A stretch of 41,154 nt of DNA, from positions 1 to 41,154 of the forward strand of contig JADYYF010000101.1 in assembly GCA_020853795.1 (NCBI GenBank), given 5' to 3'. This stretch comes from Candidatus Zixiibacteriota bacterium (lineage in GTDB: Bacteria; Zixibacteria; MSB-5A5; CAIYYT01). The notes below the pieces were generated by a model that did no database searches, was not told where the DNA came from, and saw nothing but the letters and a program-made list of their open reading frames with translations. The position numbers and the translations under genes were made by a program. Shown piece by piece: positions 26,931 to 35,988 of this stretch (its first letter is position 1; every line of letters starts with the position of its first letter).

Positions 26931-29624
26931 ATGTCTGACGCAGGGCGCCCCGATCCGGATCGACTCCTTCAGGCGATCAGCCGCGAAGCGAAGTCGCAGG
27001 CAACCGGCAAACTGCGGATCTTTTTCGGCATGTCTGCCGGCGTCGGGAAAACCTACGCCATGCTCGAGGCTGCTCAGCAGCGACGGGGTGAAGGCATCGA
27101 TGTCGTAGTTGGCATAGTGGAGACGCACAGTCGCGTGGAGACCGAAGCCCTGCTGACCGGTTTGACGATTATCCCCCGCCGAGAACTTGCCTACCGCGGC
27201 ATCGCCTTGCAGGAGATGGATCTTGATGCCGTCCTGGCGCGCAATCCGCGCCTGGTTCTGGTCGATGAACTGGCACATACCAATGTCCCGGGATCGCGAC
27301 ACCCCAAGCGCTGGCAGGACGTGGTCGAGCTTCTGGATGCGGGCATTGATGTCTACACGACCCTGAACGTTCAGCACCTTGAGAGTCGCAAGGAATATGT
27401 CGAGGAGATTACCGGCATCACGATTCGCGAAACCGTTCCCGACACGATTCTGCAGCGCGCCACTCAGATTGTATTGGTGGATATCACACCCTCGGAATTG
27501 CTGCAACGACTGAAGGAAGGCAAAGTCTATCTGGGCGACAAAGCCGAGATGGCGGCGCAGAATTTCTTCACCGCGGATCGTCTGACCGCGCTGCGGGAAA
27601 TCGCTTTGCGCATCACCGCGGAAGCTGTCGACCAGGAACTGCAGGGTCTGACCGCCTCCCACAGCGCGGCGGGGCCATGGAAGATCACCGAACGACTGAT
27701 GGTGGCAGTCAGTCATAGCCCCCACTCCGAGGATCTGATCCGCTCGACGCGCAGGCTTGCCTTCAGTCTCGGCGCATCGTGGATTGCCGTCAACGTTGAT
27801 AACGGAGCCGCGCTTGGGGCCGACGATGCGCGACAACTAGATCGAAATCTGTCGCTCGTGCGCGAATTGGGCGGTGAAGTCGTCAACATCACCGACGTGG
27901 ACATCGGTGAAGCCCTGGCACAAGTAGCCCGCCAGCGGGGCATCACGCAGCTGGTCATCGGTCACCCCGGTCAGCGACGCCTTCGGGATCTGTTGGGCGG
28001 GGGTACGCTTCTGGACCGGTTATCCGAACGCGCGACCACCTTCGACATCCATGTACTCAAACCCGAAAGAGCCAAACGACTCCTGCGCCGACCGCTGGGG
28101 GACCTGCGAACCGAGTCGTCTGCTGCACACTACCTGCTGGCCGTCGGTACGATTGTCGTGGCGTCGTTGTTGAGTGCGGCGCTGCTTCCTGTCATCGGCT
28201 ATCACGCCGTCGGCTTCGTTTTTTTGATGGGCGTCTTGCTGATCAGCCTGTTCGTTTCGCTCGGTCCGATGCTGCTGGCCGCACTCCTTTCGGCGGTGGT
28301 GTGGAACTTCTATTTCATTCCACCCGTCGGGACTTTTGACATCGGAGAACCTGCCGATATTGCGATGTGCGTTGCCCTGCTGGTGGCGGCATCGGTAACC
28401 GGCACCCTGACCGGCCGCATCCGTCGCCGTGAACGACTGCTGCGCGCCCGCGAACAGCGCACGACGGCTCTCTATCAGCTTGCCAGCGACCTCTCGGCCG
28501 CGCTCGATCAAGCGGCGTTGGAGAAGGCCATCTCCGCCAACCTGTCAACCTTGTTGAAGGTCGAGATCGGCATTGCGCTTAAGTCATCCGAAGGCGAGCT
28601 GACTCTTCACAACTCTGCTTCCGCGGACCACTGGATGAGTGCGGCGAAAGAGTGGGCCGTGGCGCGCTGGGCCTTTGAACACCGCAAACCGGCCGGGTGG
28701 TCCACCGACACTCTGGCTTCTGCCGGCGGGATGTACATCCCCTTGATCGGCCCCTCGGAAAGCGTCGGTGTTCTGGGACTCAAGCGGCGTGAGGACCGTC
28801 GGCTCTCCAATGACGAGATGAATCTCCTGTTGACGGCTGCGCGGCAACTGGCGGTGGCGGCGGAACGGGAGCTGTTTCAAGAACGATCGCGGCGCCTGCA
28901 ACAACTGCAGGATTCCGAGCGCTTGTACCAGACGATCTTGAATACCGTCTCCCACGAATTGCGTACACCCTTGACGGCAATTATCGGCAACGCCTCGGCC
29001 CTGGATAACGAACAGATCGCGAACGATGCGACGAGACGAAAGCAGTTGTCGGTGGAGATCATCACCAATGCCGAACGACTCAATCGCGTTGTCTCCAATC
29101 TGCTGGATATGTCGCGCTTGAATTCCGGGAAGATGGTGCTTAAGCGCGATTGGCATGATCTGACCGATCTGGTCTCGGTGACGCTCGATTCGCAGCGGTC
29201 AGCATTGGCCGGTCATACCGTCACGGTGCGGTTAGCCGATGGCTTGCCGCTCGTGCGCGTCGACTTCCATTTATTGCAGCAAGCTCTGGCGAACTTGTTG
29301 GTCAATGCCGCAACCTATGCGCCGCCTCAGACTGTTATTGAAATTGGAGCGCGGGTGGCTGATCAGACAATTGTGCTCTCTGTCACCGACCAGGGTCCCG
29401 GGCTGCCGACAGAGGCGATCCCGCATTTGTTCGAGATGTTCTTCCGAGGACCCGGATCAAAACCCGGCGGTGCCGGGATTGGGCTGGCGATCACCCGCGG
29501 CATCGTCGAACTGCATGGCGGAACGGTCACGGCGGAGAATTTGACTCCCGGCGGCGCGCGCTTTGCGATCAGATTGCCGGTCGACACCCAGCCCCAATTG
29601 CCGCAAGACCGGAGTGAAGTGTGA
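26931..29624 (+). CDS. kdpD: KdpD, sensor histidine kinase
   Basis: KdpD senses K+ limitation or osmotic state and phosphorylates KdpE. The 897 residues show the expected order: N-terminal KdpD domain with Walker A (GMSAGVGKTYAML, Lys40) and VDELAHTNVPGSRHPKRW, a universal-stress-like domain (about 250-370), four membrane helices (about 400-490), a GAF-like domain (about 500-650), the HisKA box SHELRTPLTAI with His675, and the ATPase domain (NAATYAPP, DQGPGLP, GAGIGLAI). All catalytic motifs are intact. It starts 15 bases after kdpC and its stop overlaps the kdpE start. Confidence 0.97.
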   Translation: MSDAGRPDPDRLLQAISREAKSQATGKLRIFFGMSAGVGKTYAMLEAAQQRRGEGIDVVVGIVETHSRVETEALLTGLTIIPRRELAYRGIALQEMDLDAVLARNPRLVLVDELAHTNVPGSRHPKRWQDVVELLDAGIDVYTTLNVQHLESRKEYVEEITGITIRETVPDTILQRATQIVLVDITPSELLQRLKEGKVYLGDKAEMAAQNFFTADRLTALREIALRITAEAVDQELQGLTASHSAAGPWKITERLMVAVSHSPHSEDLIRSTRRLAFSLGASWIAVNVDNGAALGADDARQLDRNLSLVRELGGEVVNITDVDIGEALAQVARQRGITQLVIGHPGQRRLRDLLGGGTLLDRLSERATTFDIHVLKPERAKRLLRRPLGDLRTESSAAHYLLAVGTIVVASLLSAALLPVIGYHAVGFVFLMGVLLISLFVSLGPMLLAALLSAVVWNFYFIPPVGTFDIGEPADIAMCVALLVAASVTGTLTGRIRRRERLLRAREQRTTALYQLASDLSAALDQAALEKAISANLSTLLKVEIGIALKSSEGELTLHNSASADHWMSAAKEWAVARWAFEHRKPAGWSTDTLASAGGMYIPLIGPSESVGVLGLKRREDRRLSNDEMNLLLTAARQLAVAAERELFQERSRRLQQLQDSERLYQTILNTVSHELRTPLTAIIGNASALDNEQIANDATRRKQLSVEIITNAERLNRVVSNLLDMSRLNSGKMVLKRDWHDLTDLVSVTLDSQRSALAGHTVTVRLADGLPLVRVDFHLLQQALANLLVNAATYAPPQTVIEIGARVADQTIVLSVTDQGPGLPTEAIPHLFEMFFRGPGSKPGGAGIGLAITRGIVELHGGTVTAENLTPGGARFAIRLPVDTQPQLPQDRSEV

Positions 29625-30307
29625 TGGGTGCGCGGATCCTGGTCATCGATGATGAATTGGCGATCCGCCGTTTCCTCCGGCTCAGCCTGGAGGCGGAAGG
29701 GCATACTTTCATCGAATCCGAAGGCGGCGAAGCGGGACTGATTGCCGCTGCCACGCATCGCCCGGAGCTGATTGTTCTCGATCTGGGCCTGCCCGATCTG
29801 GACGGCATGACGGTGCTGAAGCGGCTGCGCGAGTGGTCGACGGTTCCTGTGATTATTCTCACCGTGAGAGATTCCGAAAGTGAGAAAGTAGCGCTGCTCG
29901 ATGCCGGCGCTGACGACTACCTCGCCAAACCGTTCAGTGTCCCGGAACTCCTGGCCCGCGTGCGCGTAGCGCTGCGCCACCAGCAGACCGGGGTATCCGC
30001 GCCGTCGGTTCGCGTGGGTGACCTGGAGATCGATTTCACCGATCGCACGGTCTTGCTGCGCGGCGTCCCAATTAGACTGACTGCGACCGAGTACGAACTC
30101 CTGCGAATCCTGGCCAAACACCACGGCAAAGTCGTCACTCAAAGGCAGTTGTTGAAAGACGTCTGGGGACCACAATCGGTGAACCAGTCGCAATACCTGC
30201 GCGTCTATATCGCCCAGCTCCGCAAGAAATTGGAGCGTGACCCGAGCCGCCCCAGGTATATCATCACGGAACCAAGCGTAGGATATCGACTGAGTTCTGG
30301 CGAATAG
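29624..30307 (+). CDS. kdpE: KdpE, response regulator of kdp
   Basis: This OmpR-family regulator of about 227 residues has a receiver domain with the acidic pair (VIDDE), phospho-acceptor Asp53 (VLDLGLPDLDG) and switch Lys (DDYLAKPF), then a winged-helix DNA-binding domain (VVTQRQLLKDVWG, YLRVYIAQLRKKLE, VGYRLSSGE). The ATG at 29624 shares one base with the kdpD stop; a GTG one codon earlier is also possible. It would bind the T-rich box at 22224-22240. Confidence 0.96.
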   Translation: MGARILVIDDELAIRRFLRLSLEAEGHTFIESEGGEAGLIAAATHRPELIVLDLGLPDLDGMTVLKRLREWSTVPVIILTVRDSESEKVALLDAGADDYLAKPFSVPELLARVRVALRHQQTGVSAPSVRVGDLEIDFTDRTVLLRGVPIRLTATEYELLRILAKHHGKVVTQRQLLKDVWGPQSVNQSQYLRVYIAQLRKKLERDPSRPRYIITEPSVGYRLSSGE

Positions 30308-30467
30308 ATCTCCGCCACACCCTTAATCCGCTTCTGTAATGATTGCAATGGTTTCCAGTGGCGCCGGTGCGTTACTGATGTTTGCGCACGACTTCGTTGC
30401 CCTGTGAAATCAAGCGATCAACTTCGGCTGCGCTGACCGGCGCAAATCACGCTAATCGGCAATGTCT

Positions 30468-30498
30468 GCCCGGAGGTCGGGAAGTCCGACCTCCGGGC
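30468..30498. other. Strong perfect stem-loop downstream of kdpE
   Basis: A 13-bp perfect stem (GCCCGGAGGTCGG / CCGACCTCCGGGC) with a 5-base loop lies about 160 bases after the kdpE stop, in front of the end of the convergent DUF4242 gene. Neither side has a U-run, so it is either an atypical bidirectional terminator or an mRNA-end stabiliser. Confidence 0.55.
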
Positions 30499-30573
30499 GT
30501 TGGCTGACAGGAAAGGTCCTGCAATCGGCCGCCCGGCGCGAATTTCGATGGCCGCGCCGGGATCCGGGACCTC

Positions 30574-30858
30574 TCACTTGGCAGGATCATCGTTCACGAC
30601 GACAAGGTCACCGACCGGGATCACTTCGTCGGCCGGCATTCCGACCCGGCGAGCGTGTTCGCGGATGGCTTCGGGACTCGTGCCCTGGTAGATACAAACC
30701 GTACCGAGCTTGCCTTCCTCCTTGACGACGTAGCTCCTGATCCACTTCACTTGGTCCGGCATCTCCTCAAGGCCGATGCGCGACGAGATCGAAGCCGACT
30801 TCTCGAGGTCTTCCGGGCGAGCCCAGAATTTGCGTCTCAAGATTACGTAGGTGTTCAT
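30574..30858 (-). CDS. DUF4242 protein (SCO4226-like)
   Basis: This 94-residue protein matches DUF4242: a start MNTYVILRR, VKWIRSYVVKEEGKLG with a central Cys (TVCIYQGTSPEAIREHA), and RRVGMPADEVIPVGDLVV. A streptomycete member, SCO4226, has been described as a nickel-binding ferredoxin-fold protein; whether this one binds metal is unknown. A GAGGAGA site precedes the ATG. It stands alone, divergent from the regulator at 31031. Confidence 0.87.
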   Translation of the reverse strand: MNTYVILRRKFWARPEDLEKSASISSRIGLEEMPDQVKWIRSYVVKEEGKLGTVCIYQGTSPEAIREHARRVGMPADEVIPVGDLVVVNDDPAK

Positions 30859-30995
30859 TGCACTGTCTCCTCTGCTCCAGATCGGAGCTGGTTGGCCGTC
30901 CGCCCGATGGTCCGGGCTCCGGCGGTTTTATTGCGGGCGCGGCACCGTGCCGTCGCGCCGTGAGGTGATGGTAACAAGAAATGACAACCAAGTCC

Positions 30996-31024
30996 TTGTG
31001 GACCCTTGATGGAATCCTTATGTT
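30996..31024 (+). promoter_or_regulatory. Possible promoter giving a leaderless regulator mRNA
   Basis: TTGTGG (30996-31001), 17 bases and TATGTT (31019-31024) end 6 bases before the ATG of the regulator, so transcription would start at or next to the start codon. No ribosome site is present, which agrees. Confidence 0.4.
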
Positions 31025-31030
31025 TTTCTG

Positions 31031-32803
31031 ATGATCTGGCGATTTGACCCGTACGAACTTGACGAGGAGCAGCGCGAATTGCGGCTGTTGGGTCGTGAAG
31101 TCATGGTCGAGCCGCTGGTTTTTGATCTGTTGGCCGACCTGGTACGCAACCGCGATCGCGTTGTCACCAAGGACGAGTTGTTTGACCGGGTCTGGGCGGG
31201 CGCCATTGTGAGTGAGAGTTCGCTGCAGCGCGCCGTGAGTCTGGCCCGGTCGGCCCTCCGCGCCGGCAACTTGACCGACGCGATCAAGACATTTTCGCGT
31301 CGCGGATACCGGTTCACTGCCAGCGTGACCGAGATATCCTCCCATCCGACAACGACGACTGCAGTTAATGACTTGGACCCGCTTCGTCGGGCGCGTCACG
31401 AATTCGAGCGGAATAACTGGGAAAAGGCGCGATCCGAATTCATCAAAGCCGACGGCGCCGGCGGCTTAGCCGGACCGGATCTTGAACGGGCGGCCTGGTG
31501 TTACTTGAATCTCGGTCGTCCGCACGAATCGGTTTCGTGGTTGGAGCGGGCGGCGGCCGCTCATTCCGCCGCCGCCGACTCTCTGGGCGCCGCGAGAGCG
31601 GCGATTCTGTTGTGCCAGGTTCATCTCGAAGGCAGGCGCACAATGGTCGCAGGAGGTTGGCAACAACGCGCCCAGCGACTCCTTGAGGGCCAGAAGCCAT
31701 GCCGCGAAGTGGCGCAATTTGAATGGGTCACCGGGCGACTCGCATTGGCAACAGGCGACATCGACAACTCGCTTCTTCATGCCGAGCGCGCTCTGGCGTT
31801 GGCCCGCTCCGTCGAAGACCCCGACCTTGAGGCCGTATCGCTTATCTATCTTGGGCATGTGTGTATCGTCCGTGGCGATGTGCGCCGCGGGCTTGCGCTC
31901 CACGACGAGGCGGCGGCGGCCGTGCTCGGCGGGGCGGTAGCTCCTTGGTTTGCCGGGTTGGTTTATTGCGGACTCGTGTACATCTGTCAGAACCGGGGTG
32001 ATTGGTTGCGCGCAGCCCATTGGACCGAGGCGTTCGGACGATGGGCCGACCGCGCTCCGACGTTCACGTACCCGGCTGTCTGTCGGATGCACCGGGCCGA
32101 AGTCCTCGCGCTCAAGGGCGAACTGGCGACCGCAGAACGGGAACTCACTGAAGTCCGTACCGAACTTGAGGAGAGCGCGCCTTGGGCAGTCGGCGACGCT
32201 GAGCGGATCGTCGGCGAAGTCCTGCGCGCCCGCGGCGATCTGAGCGGCGCCGAGCAGGCATATCGCCGCGCACAAGTTGTCGGGTGGGATTCCTGCCCCG
32301 GCTGGGCCGAGCTGCTTCTTGAGCGCAAGGACGCGCCGGCAGCCGTCCGGGCTCTGGAAATGGCAATCGAAGACCCATCGTGGCCGTGTCGTCAGCGGCG
32401 CCGCCTGCTTTTTGCCGCGCTGGCCCGTGCTGCGGCGCTGTCGGGTGATACGGTGCGCGCTCGCCAGGCCATCGATGCGGCAGTGACGATCGAGGATGGA
32501 GACATCACGCCGGCGCAACACGGCGCGCTGGAGCGCGCCCGCGGCGAGATTGCCGCCGCTGAAGGTCGAATCGACGAAGCGATCCGCACGCTGCGCGCAG
32601 CACTTCGCTTTTGGAGAGACATTGAGGCCACGCTCGAAATTGCACCGCTCCACGAGCGATTGGCCGAACTACTTCTTGCTGCCGGCGACACGACGAGCGC
32701 CACGATGGAACTGCAGACGGCTGAGACCCTTTGGCGTGATGCAGAATCCGTGACCCGTGCCGATGCCTGCGCGGCCCGACGTTTGGCTCTGCAAACTTCC
32801 TGA
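31031..32803 (+). CDS. Winged-helix transcriptional regulator with TPR domain
   Basis: This 590-residue protein begins with an OmpR/CadC-type DNA-binding domain (residues 1-97): REVMVEPLVFDLLADLVRNR, VVTKDELFDRVW, SSLQRAVSLARSALRAG, and the ending FSRRGYRFTASV. The rest, about 115-590, is a run of helical pairs typical of TPR repeats (for example GRPHESVSWLERAAAAHSAA and LEAVSLIYLGHVCIVRGDV). There is no membrane helix, so unlike CadC or ToxR it is cytoplasmic. Such proteins bind DNA and sense a partner or ligand through the repeats. The target is unknown; DUF4242 (divergent) and the downstream cupin are candidates by position only. It lacks a ribosome site and may be leaderless. Confidence 0.85.
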   Translation: MIWRFDPYELDEEQRELRLLGREVMVEPLVFDLLADLVRNRDRVVTKDELFDRVWAGAIVSESSLQRAVSLARSALRAGNLTDAIKTFSRRGYRFTASVTEISSHPTTTTAVNDLDPLRRARHEFERNNWEKARSEFIKADGAGGLAGPDLERAAWCYLNLGRPHESVSWLERAAAAHSAAADSLGAARAAILLCQVHLEGRRTMVAGGWQQRAQRLLEGQKPCREVAQFEWVTGRLALATGDIDNSLLHAERALALARSVEDPDLEAVSLIYLGHVCIVRGDVRRGLALHDEAAAAVLGGAVAPWFAGLVYCGLVYICQNRGDWLRAAHWTEAFGRWADRAPTFTYPAVCRMHRAEVLALKGELATAERELTEVRTELEESAPWAVGDAERIVGEVLRARGDLSGAEQAYRRAQVVGWDSCPGWAELLLERKDAPAAVRALEMAIEDPSWPCRQRRRLLFAALARAAALSGDTVRARQAIDAAVTIEDGDITPAQHGALERARGEIAAAEGRIDEAIRTLRAALRFWRDIEATLEIAPLHERLAELLLAAGDTTSATMELQTAETLWRDAESVTRADACAARRLALQTS

Positions 32804-32869
32804 CAACTCCGCTTCGGATCACGTTGAATGTCCGGAGTCGGCAGCCAAATGCGTGACCTCAATAAGGCC

Positions 32870-32897
32870 TTGAAATAGTCCATGATTGTACTATCAT
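32870..32897 (+). promoter_or_regulatory. Promoter with overlapping inverted repeat for cupin gene
   Basis: TTGAAA (32870-32875), 16 bases and TATCAT (32892-32897) precede the cupin gene by about 100 bases. An inverted repeat ATGAT-N6-ATCAT (32882-32897) overlaps the -10 and could be an operator. Confidence 0.5.
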
Positions 32898-32994
32898 ACA
32901 CGCCGGATCAACAGGTTCGATCCGAGGACGCCCAATCGTGAATCCAACAATATTCCGAACCTGGTAAAATCAATTAGACACAGGAGGTAAAATC

Positions 32995-33648
32995 GTGTCA
33001 CTCCGCCTTATGGTTCCAATTCTGCTGGTGCTTGCCGGAATTGCATTTTCGCAGGAGCGTTCGGGAGGTACGACCGTCGATTCTGTGCAGCAGACGATTG
33101 ACGCAGCTTTGGTCAGATGCCGGGCGGCAATCGACAAATTCGGCGTGACCGACTCGGCGATGATCGCCATTCAAGAGGTTTTGTCGGAGCTGGCCGCGAT
33201 TCCGGGCATCAAGACACGAGGGACAATGAAGGAACTCCACGGCAACAAATCCATGGGGCGAGCGTTGTTGGCCTCCGAGAACGATTCCGGCATTTGCCTC
33301 TATGTCTCCTGGTTCGGCAAAGGCGCAGCCACGCCGGTTCATGATCACCTGACTTGGGGCGTCATTCGAGTTCTGGAGGGCCAGGACAAGTACACTTATT
33401 GGAAGCGCCGGACCGATGCGCAATCCGGCGAAGTGCTGGTTGCCAAGACCGACGAGAGAGTCTTGAAAGCGGGTGCGTCGACCTTCTGGCTCGGGCCGCC
33501 CAACGACATTCACAGTCAACAGGCTGTCGACGGAGAGGTTTGGGAGTTGGTGCTGACCGGACGGGACCTGTCATCGGATTACGTCTCAAAGAACCAACAA
33601 CGATTTGACGCAAGAACCGGCCGAGCGCTTCAACAGAAGCCCAGATAG
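32995..33648 (+). CDS. Exported cupin, cysteine dioxygenase-like
   Basis: This 217-residue protein starts at GTG with AGGAGG 7 bases upstream. Residues 1-20 are a signal peptide (MSLRLMVPILLVLAGIAFSQ). The fold is a double-stranded beta-helix like thiol dioxygenases: TPVHDHLTWGVIRVLEG supplies His116 and His118, and NDIHSQQ supplies His173, the three-His iron site of the cysteine and 3-mercaptopropionate dioxygenase group. Those enzymes oxidise thiols to sulfinates and are normally cytoplasmic, so the signal peptide is unusual. Substrate unknown. Confidence 0.82.
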   Translation: MSLRLMVPILLVLAGIAFSQERSGGTTVDSVQQTIDAALVRCRAAIDKFGVTDSAMIAIQEVLSELAAIPGIKTRGTMKELHGNKSMGRALLASENDSGICLYVSWFGKGAATPVHDHLTWGVIRVLEGQDKYTYWKRRTDAQSGEVLVAKTDERVLKAGASTFWLGPPNDIHSQQAVDGEVWELVLTGRDLSSDYVSKNQQRFDARTGRALQQKPR

Positions 33649-34104
33649 TAGCTTGCCACTGTTCCGGGACGGCAGGCGCAGTGAAATGCGCGAATAAGTT
33701 CATATCATGGATTCAAGGGGAATCAAGCCCCCGACTGCGTTGGACAACAAGAACTTATCCGGCGTTATGACCAAGTCGTGCTTGTTTCTCAATCGCCGGC
33801 TCGCCTGAGTCTTTGCCTCCGTACTCGTGTCCAACCATCAATTGCGATGCCCGTATTGCCGCTCCACCAGAAAAAGCTCTCCATCAAGGAGACTCGATGC
33901 GTAAAAGATAGATTGCATGGACCTACGAGTGAACCCTGCTTGATTCCGGGCAGCTCAAGAGCGTGACAGGAAGACCGAGTTCTGACAAGGGGCATCAAGA
34001 TCGGTCCATTGCGAAAATCAAACGAGCTGGACCCTCTCGTGTGGAACAGCCCTTCGAGCGGTCAGCCATGTCCGAATTACCTGCTCTTAACTGGGAGAGA
34101 CCAA
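33649..34104. other. Intergenic region before second ISYQGRL gene
   Basis: About 450 bases hold no gene I can support. An open frame runs into the downstream gene from 34009 without a ribosome site. A four-codon reading frame (MRKR, stop) at 33897-33911 follows an AAGGAG site and may be the remnant of a lost gene start. No clear promoter or terminator was seen. Confidence 0.45.
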
Positions 34105-35652
34105 ATGCAAATCGAAGTCAACCGCGAAAAAAACTCAGCACCTCGAGCCCTCTTGCTGCTCCGTGTGGTCTTCATAGTCGTAGCCGGGTTGGCGGTGGCA
34201 TCAGTCGCTCGCGCAGAAGTCCCTTCCACGATCTCTTACCAAGGCCGGCTGGCGACGCCGGCAGGCTCACCGGTGGCCGATGGTACCTACTCGATTGCCT
34301 TTCGCATCTATGACGATTCCACCGGTGGAAACCTGTTCTGGGAGGAGGTCAAGTCGGTAACGACGAAAAACGGATCCTTCTCGGTGCAACTCGGAGAGAC
34401 CAATCCTCTCGATCAGAACACATTCTCGATCTCCAATCTCTATCTCGCTATCCAGGTGGGAGCTGACCCGGAATCGGCGCCGCGATCGAAATTGAATGTT
34501 GTTCCCTATGCCACGCTCGTCGGCACCCTTGATGGCGCCTGGGGCGGCATGGTTGTTGGCGACATCTACGCCACCGGTCAAGTCTCGGGAAGCAGCAGCA
34601 ACGGTTCTGGCGGTTATTTCCAATCCTTCAAATCGACCCCGGCAAATCAGTACGGTCTAGTCGGCAGGTTCAGCGCGTCCGGATCTCTTGATGGCTCCGG
34701 CGTCTATGGATATAGCAGGCCAGCGGACAACTACGGCGTTGGCGGGGAATTCGAGGGGGGCTACGCCGGGGTCTATGGGTATGTGTACCCGACCGGCAAC
34801 ACCGATCTCACATACGGTGGAGTCTTGGGCAACGCCATTGCGACAGCTCCGCAACAGGAAGCCCATTTGTACGGCGTTTTAGCCAATGCGTCAGATGCTC
34901 TGGAGAACACTGGCGTTTTTGGTGGTGCTTCAGGTTCAGCCGGTAGTCTCGCCGGTAACTATTATGGTCTGAGCGGCAGCGCCACCGGCACTGGCGCGCA
35001 AGCGATCAACTATGGAGTCTATGCCCGTGCTGAGGGCGGCTGGGCCAATTACGGCATTTATGCCGAAGGAAATACTCGTGCCGGCTTCTTTCTGGGGGAT
35101 GTGCAGGTGTTTGGTTCCCTGTCAAAACTCGGCGGGAGTTTTAAGATCGATCACCCCTTGGATCCAGCCAACAAATATCTGCAACACTCGTTCGTCGAAT
35201 CACCCGACATGATGAACATCTACAACGGCAATATCACCCTAGACAACGACGGCAAGGCCACCGTCACCATGCCGGAATGGTTTGAGGCTCTTAATCGCGA
35301 TTTTCGTTATCAACTGACCGCCATCGGAGCGCCGGGGCCCAATCTGTATATCGCGCAGAAGATGACCAACAACCAGTTTTCAATTGCCGGCGGCAGCGCC
35401 GGTATGGAAGTCTCGTGGCAAGTGACCGGCGTGCGCCACGACGCCTGGGCGGAGGCGAATCGCATCCAGGTAGAAGTCCCCAAGAGCGCCGACAAAATCG
35501 GTACCTATATGTTTCCCGAGCTTTTCGGTAAGCCGCAGAGCATGGGCGAGACCTATGAGATGACCAAACGTGCTGCCGATGCAATGCGCCAAGCTGTGCA
35601 GACTCGTGAGCGAATGGCCGCAAAAAGGGTCGTGGAAAAATCCACTGAATGA
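34105..35652 (+). CDS. Secreted ISYQGRL-type surface protein 2
   Basis: I start at ATG 34105, which follows GGGAGAG and directly precedes a signal peptide (RALLLLRVVFIVVAGLAVAS, then VARA); the frame is open upstream to 34009 but that part is not signal-like. The mature protein of about 480 residues opens with EVPSTISYQGRL and shares that first domain of about 110 residues with the protein at 13305-15098. The middle is very rich in Gly, Ser, Asn and Tyr with repeated GVYG/YG-type turns (GSGVYGYSRPADNYGVGGEF), suggesting a beta-solenoid. The C-terminal part holds FKIDHPLDPANKYLQHSFVE and a charged helical tail (ETYEMTKRAADAMRQAVQTR). The C-terminal module differs from that of the first protein. 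Probably a surface or appendage protein; function unknown. Confidence 0.83.
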   Translation: MQIEVNREKNSAPRALLLLRVVFIVVAGLAVASVARAEVPSTISYQGRLATPAGSPVADGTYSIAFRIYDDSTGGNLFWEEVKSVTTKNGSFSVQLGETNPLDQNTFSISNLYLAIQVGADPESAPRSKLNVVPYATLVGTLDGAWGGMVVGDIYATGQVSGSSSNGSGGYFQSFKSTPANQYGLVGRFSASGSLDGSGVYGYSRPADNYGVGGEFEGGYAGVYGYVYPTGNTDLTYGGVLGNAIATAPQQEAHLYGVLANASDALENTGVFGGASGSAGSLAGNYYGLSGSATGTGAQAINYGVYARAEGGWANYGIYAEGNTRAGFFLGDVQVFGSLSKLGGSFKIDHPLDPANKYLQHSFVESPDMMNIYNGNITLDNDGKATVTMPEWFEALNRDFRYQLTAIGAPGPNLYIAQKMTNNQFSIAGGSAGMEVSWQVTGVRHDAWAEANRIQVEVPKSADKIGTYMFPELFGKPQSMGETYEMTKRAADAMRQAVQTRERMAAKRVVEKSTE

Positions 35653-35825
35653 TGTGGCGGGTAAGGCCGGGCACAACAGCATACATTCTAACACTCGATA
35701 ATATTGGACGTGGGGGCATCGAATCCCTGAATCGCGTTGCGAAAGAACGACTCACGGGTCGTTGTGTCCAAATTGTGACGCTGTTCGAGGCTTCAAAGTC
35801 GTGATTGTGGACTCGCGAAGTCCCT

Positions 35826-35984
35826 TCACATTTGTGCTACTTTGCGATTGAGGCTGGTATCCTCCGCCAGATACACCTCGCCCATTCCACCGGCGCCGAT
35901 CTTCTCGATGATCCGGTAGTGATTGATGACTGTGCCTTGGGATAGCACAGTCACGGCTTGGGTCTTGTCGTCGTCAGGTGGCAT
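35826..35984 (-). pseudogene. Ser/Thr kinase 5' stub
   Basis: This 52-codon frame starts at an ATG 5 bases after the stop of the kinase gene at 35989-38898. It repeats that gene's N-terminus almost exactly: [20 protein letters not shown], then [25 protein letters not shown], then Gln-Met and a stop. It therefore holds the first strands and the Gly-rich loop, but ends just before the catalytic Lys and cannot be a kinase. Homology stops sharply at the Val-Ala codons, as if a deletion or recombination removed the rest of a third kinase gene. The 170 bases beyond it, up to 35653, hold only a weak hairpin (35746-35763). Confidence 0.8.
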
Positions 35985-35988
35985 GCTT

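Noticed and set aside
26619-27836. 405-codon open frame on the minus strand
   Set aside because: It is antisense to kdpC and the N-terminal part of kdpD, both of which are intact.
31466-32653. 395-codon open frame on the minus strand
   Set aside because: It is antisense to the TPR region of the regulator, and its composition (Arg, Cys, Pro) is that of a shadow.
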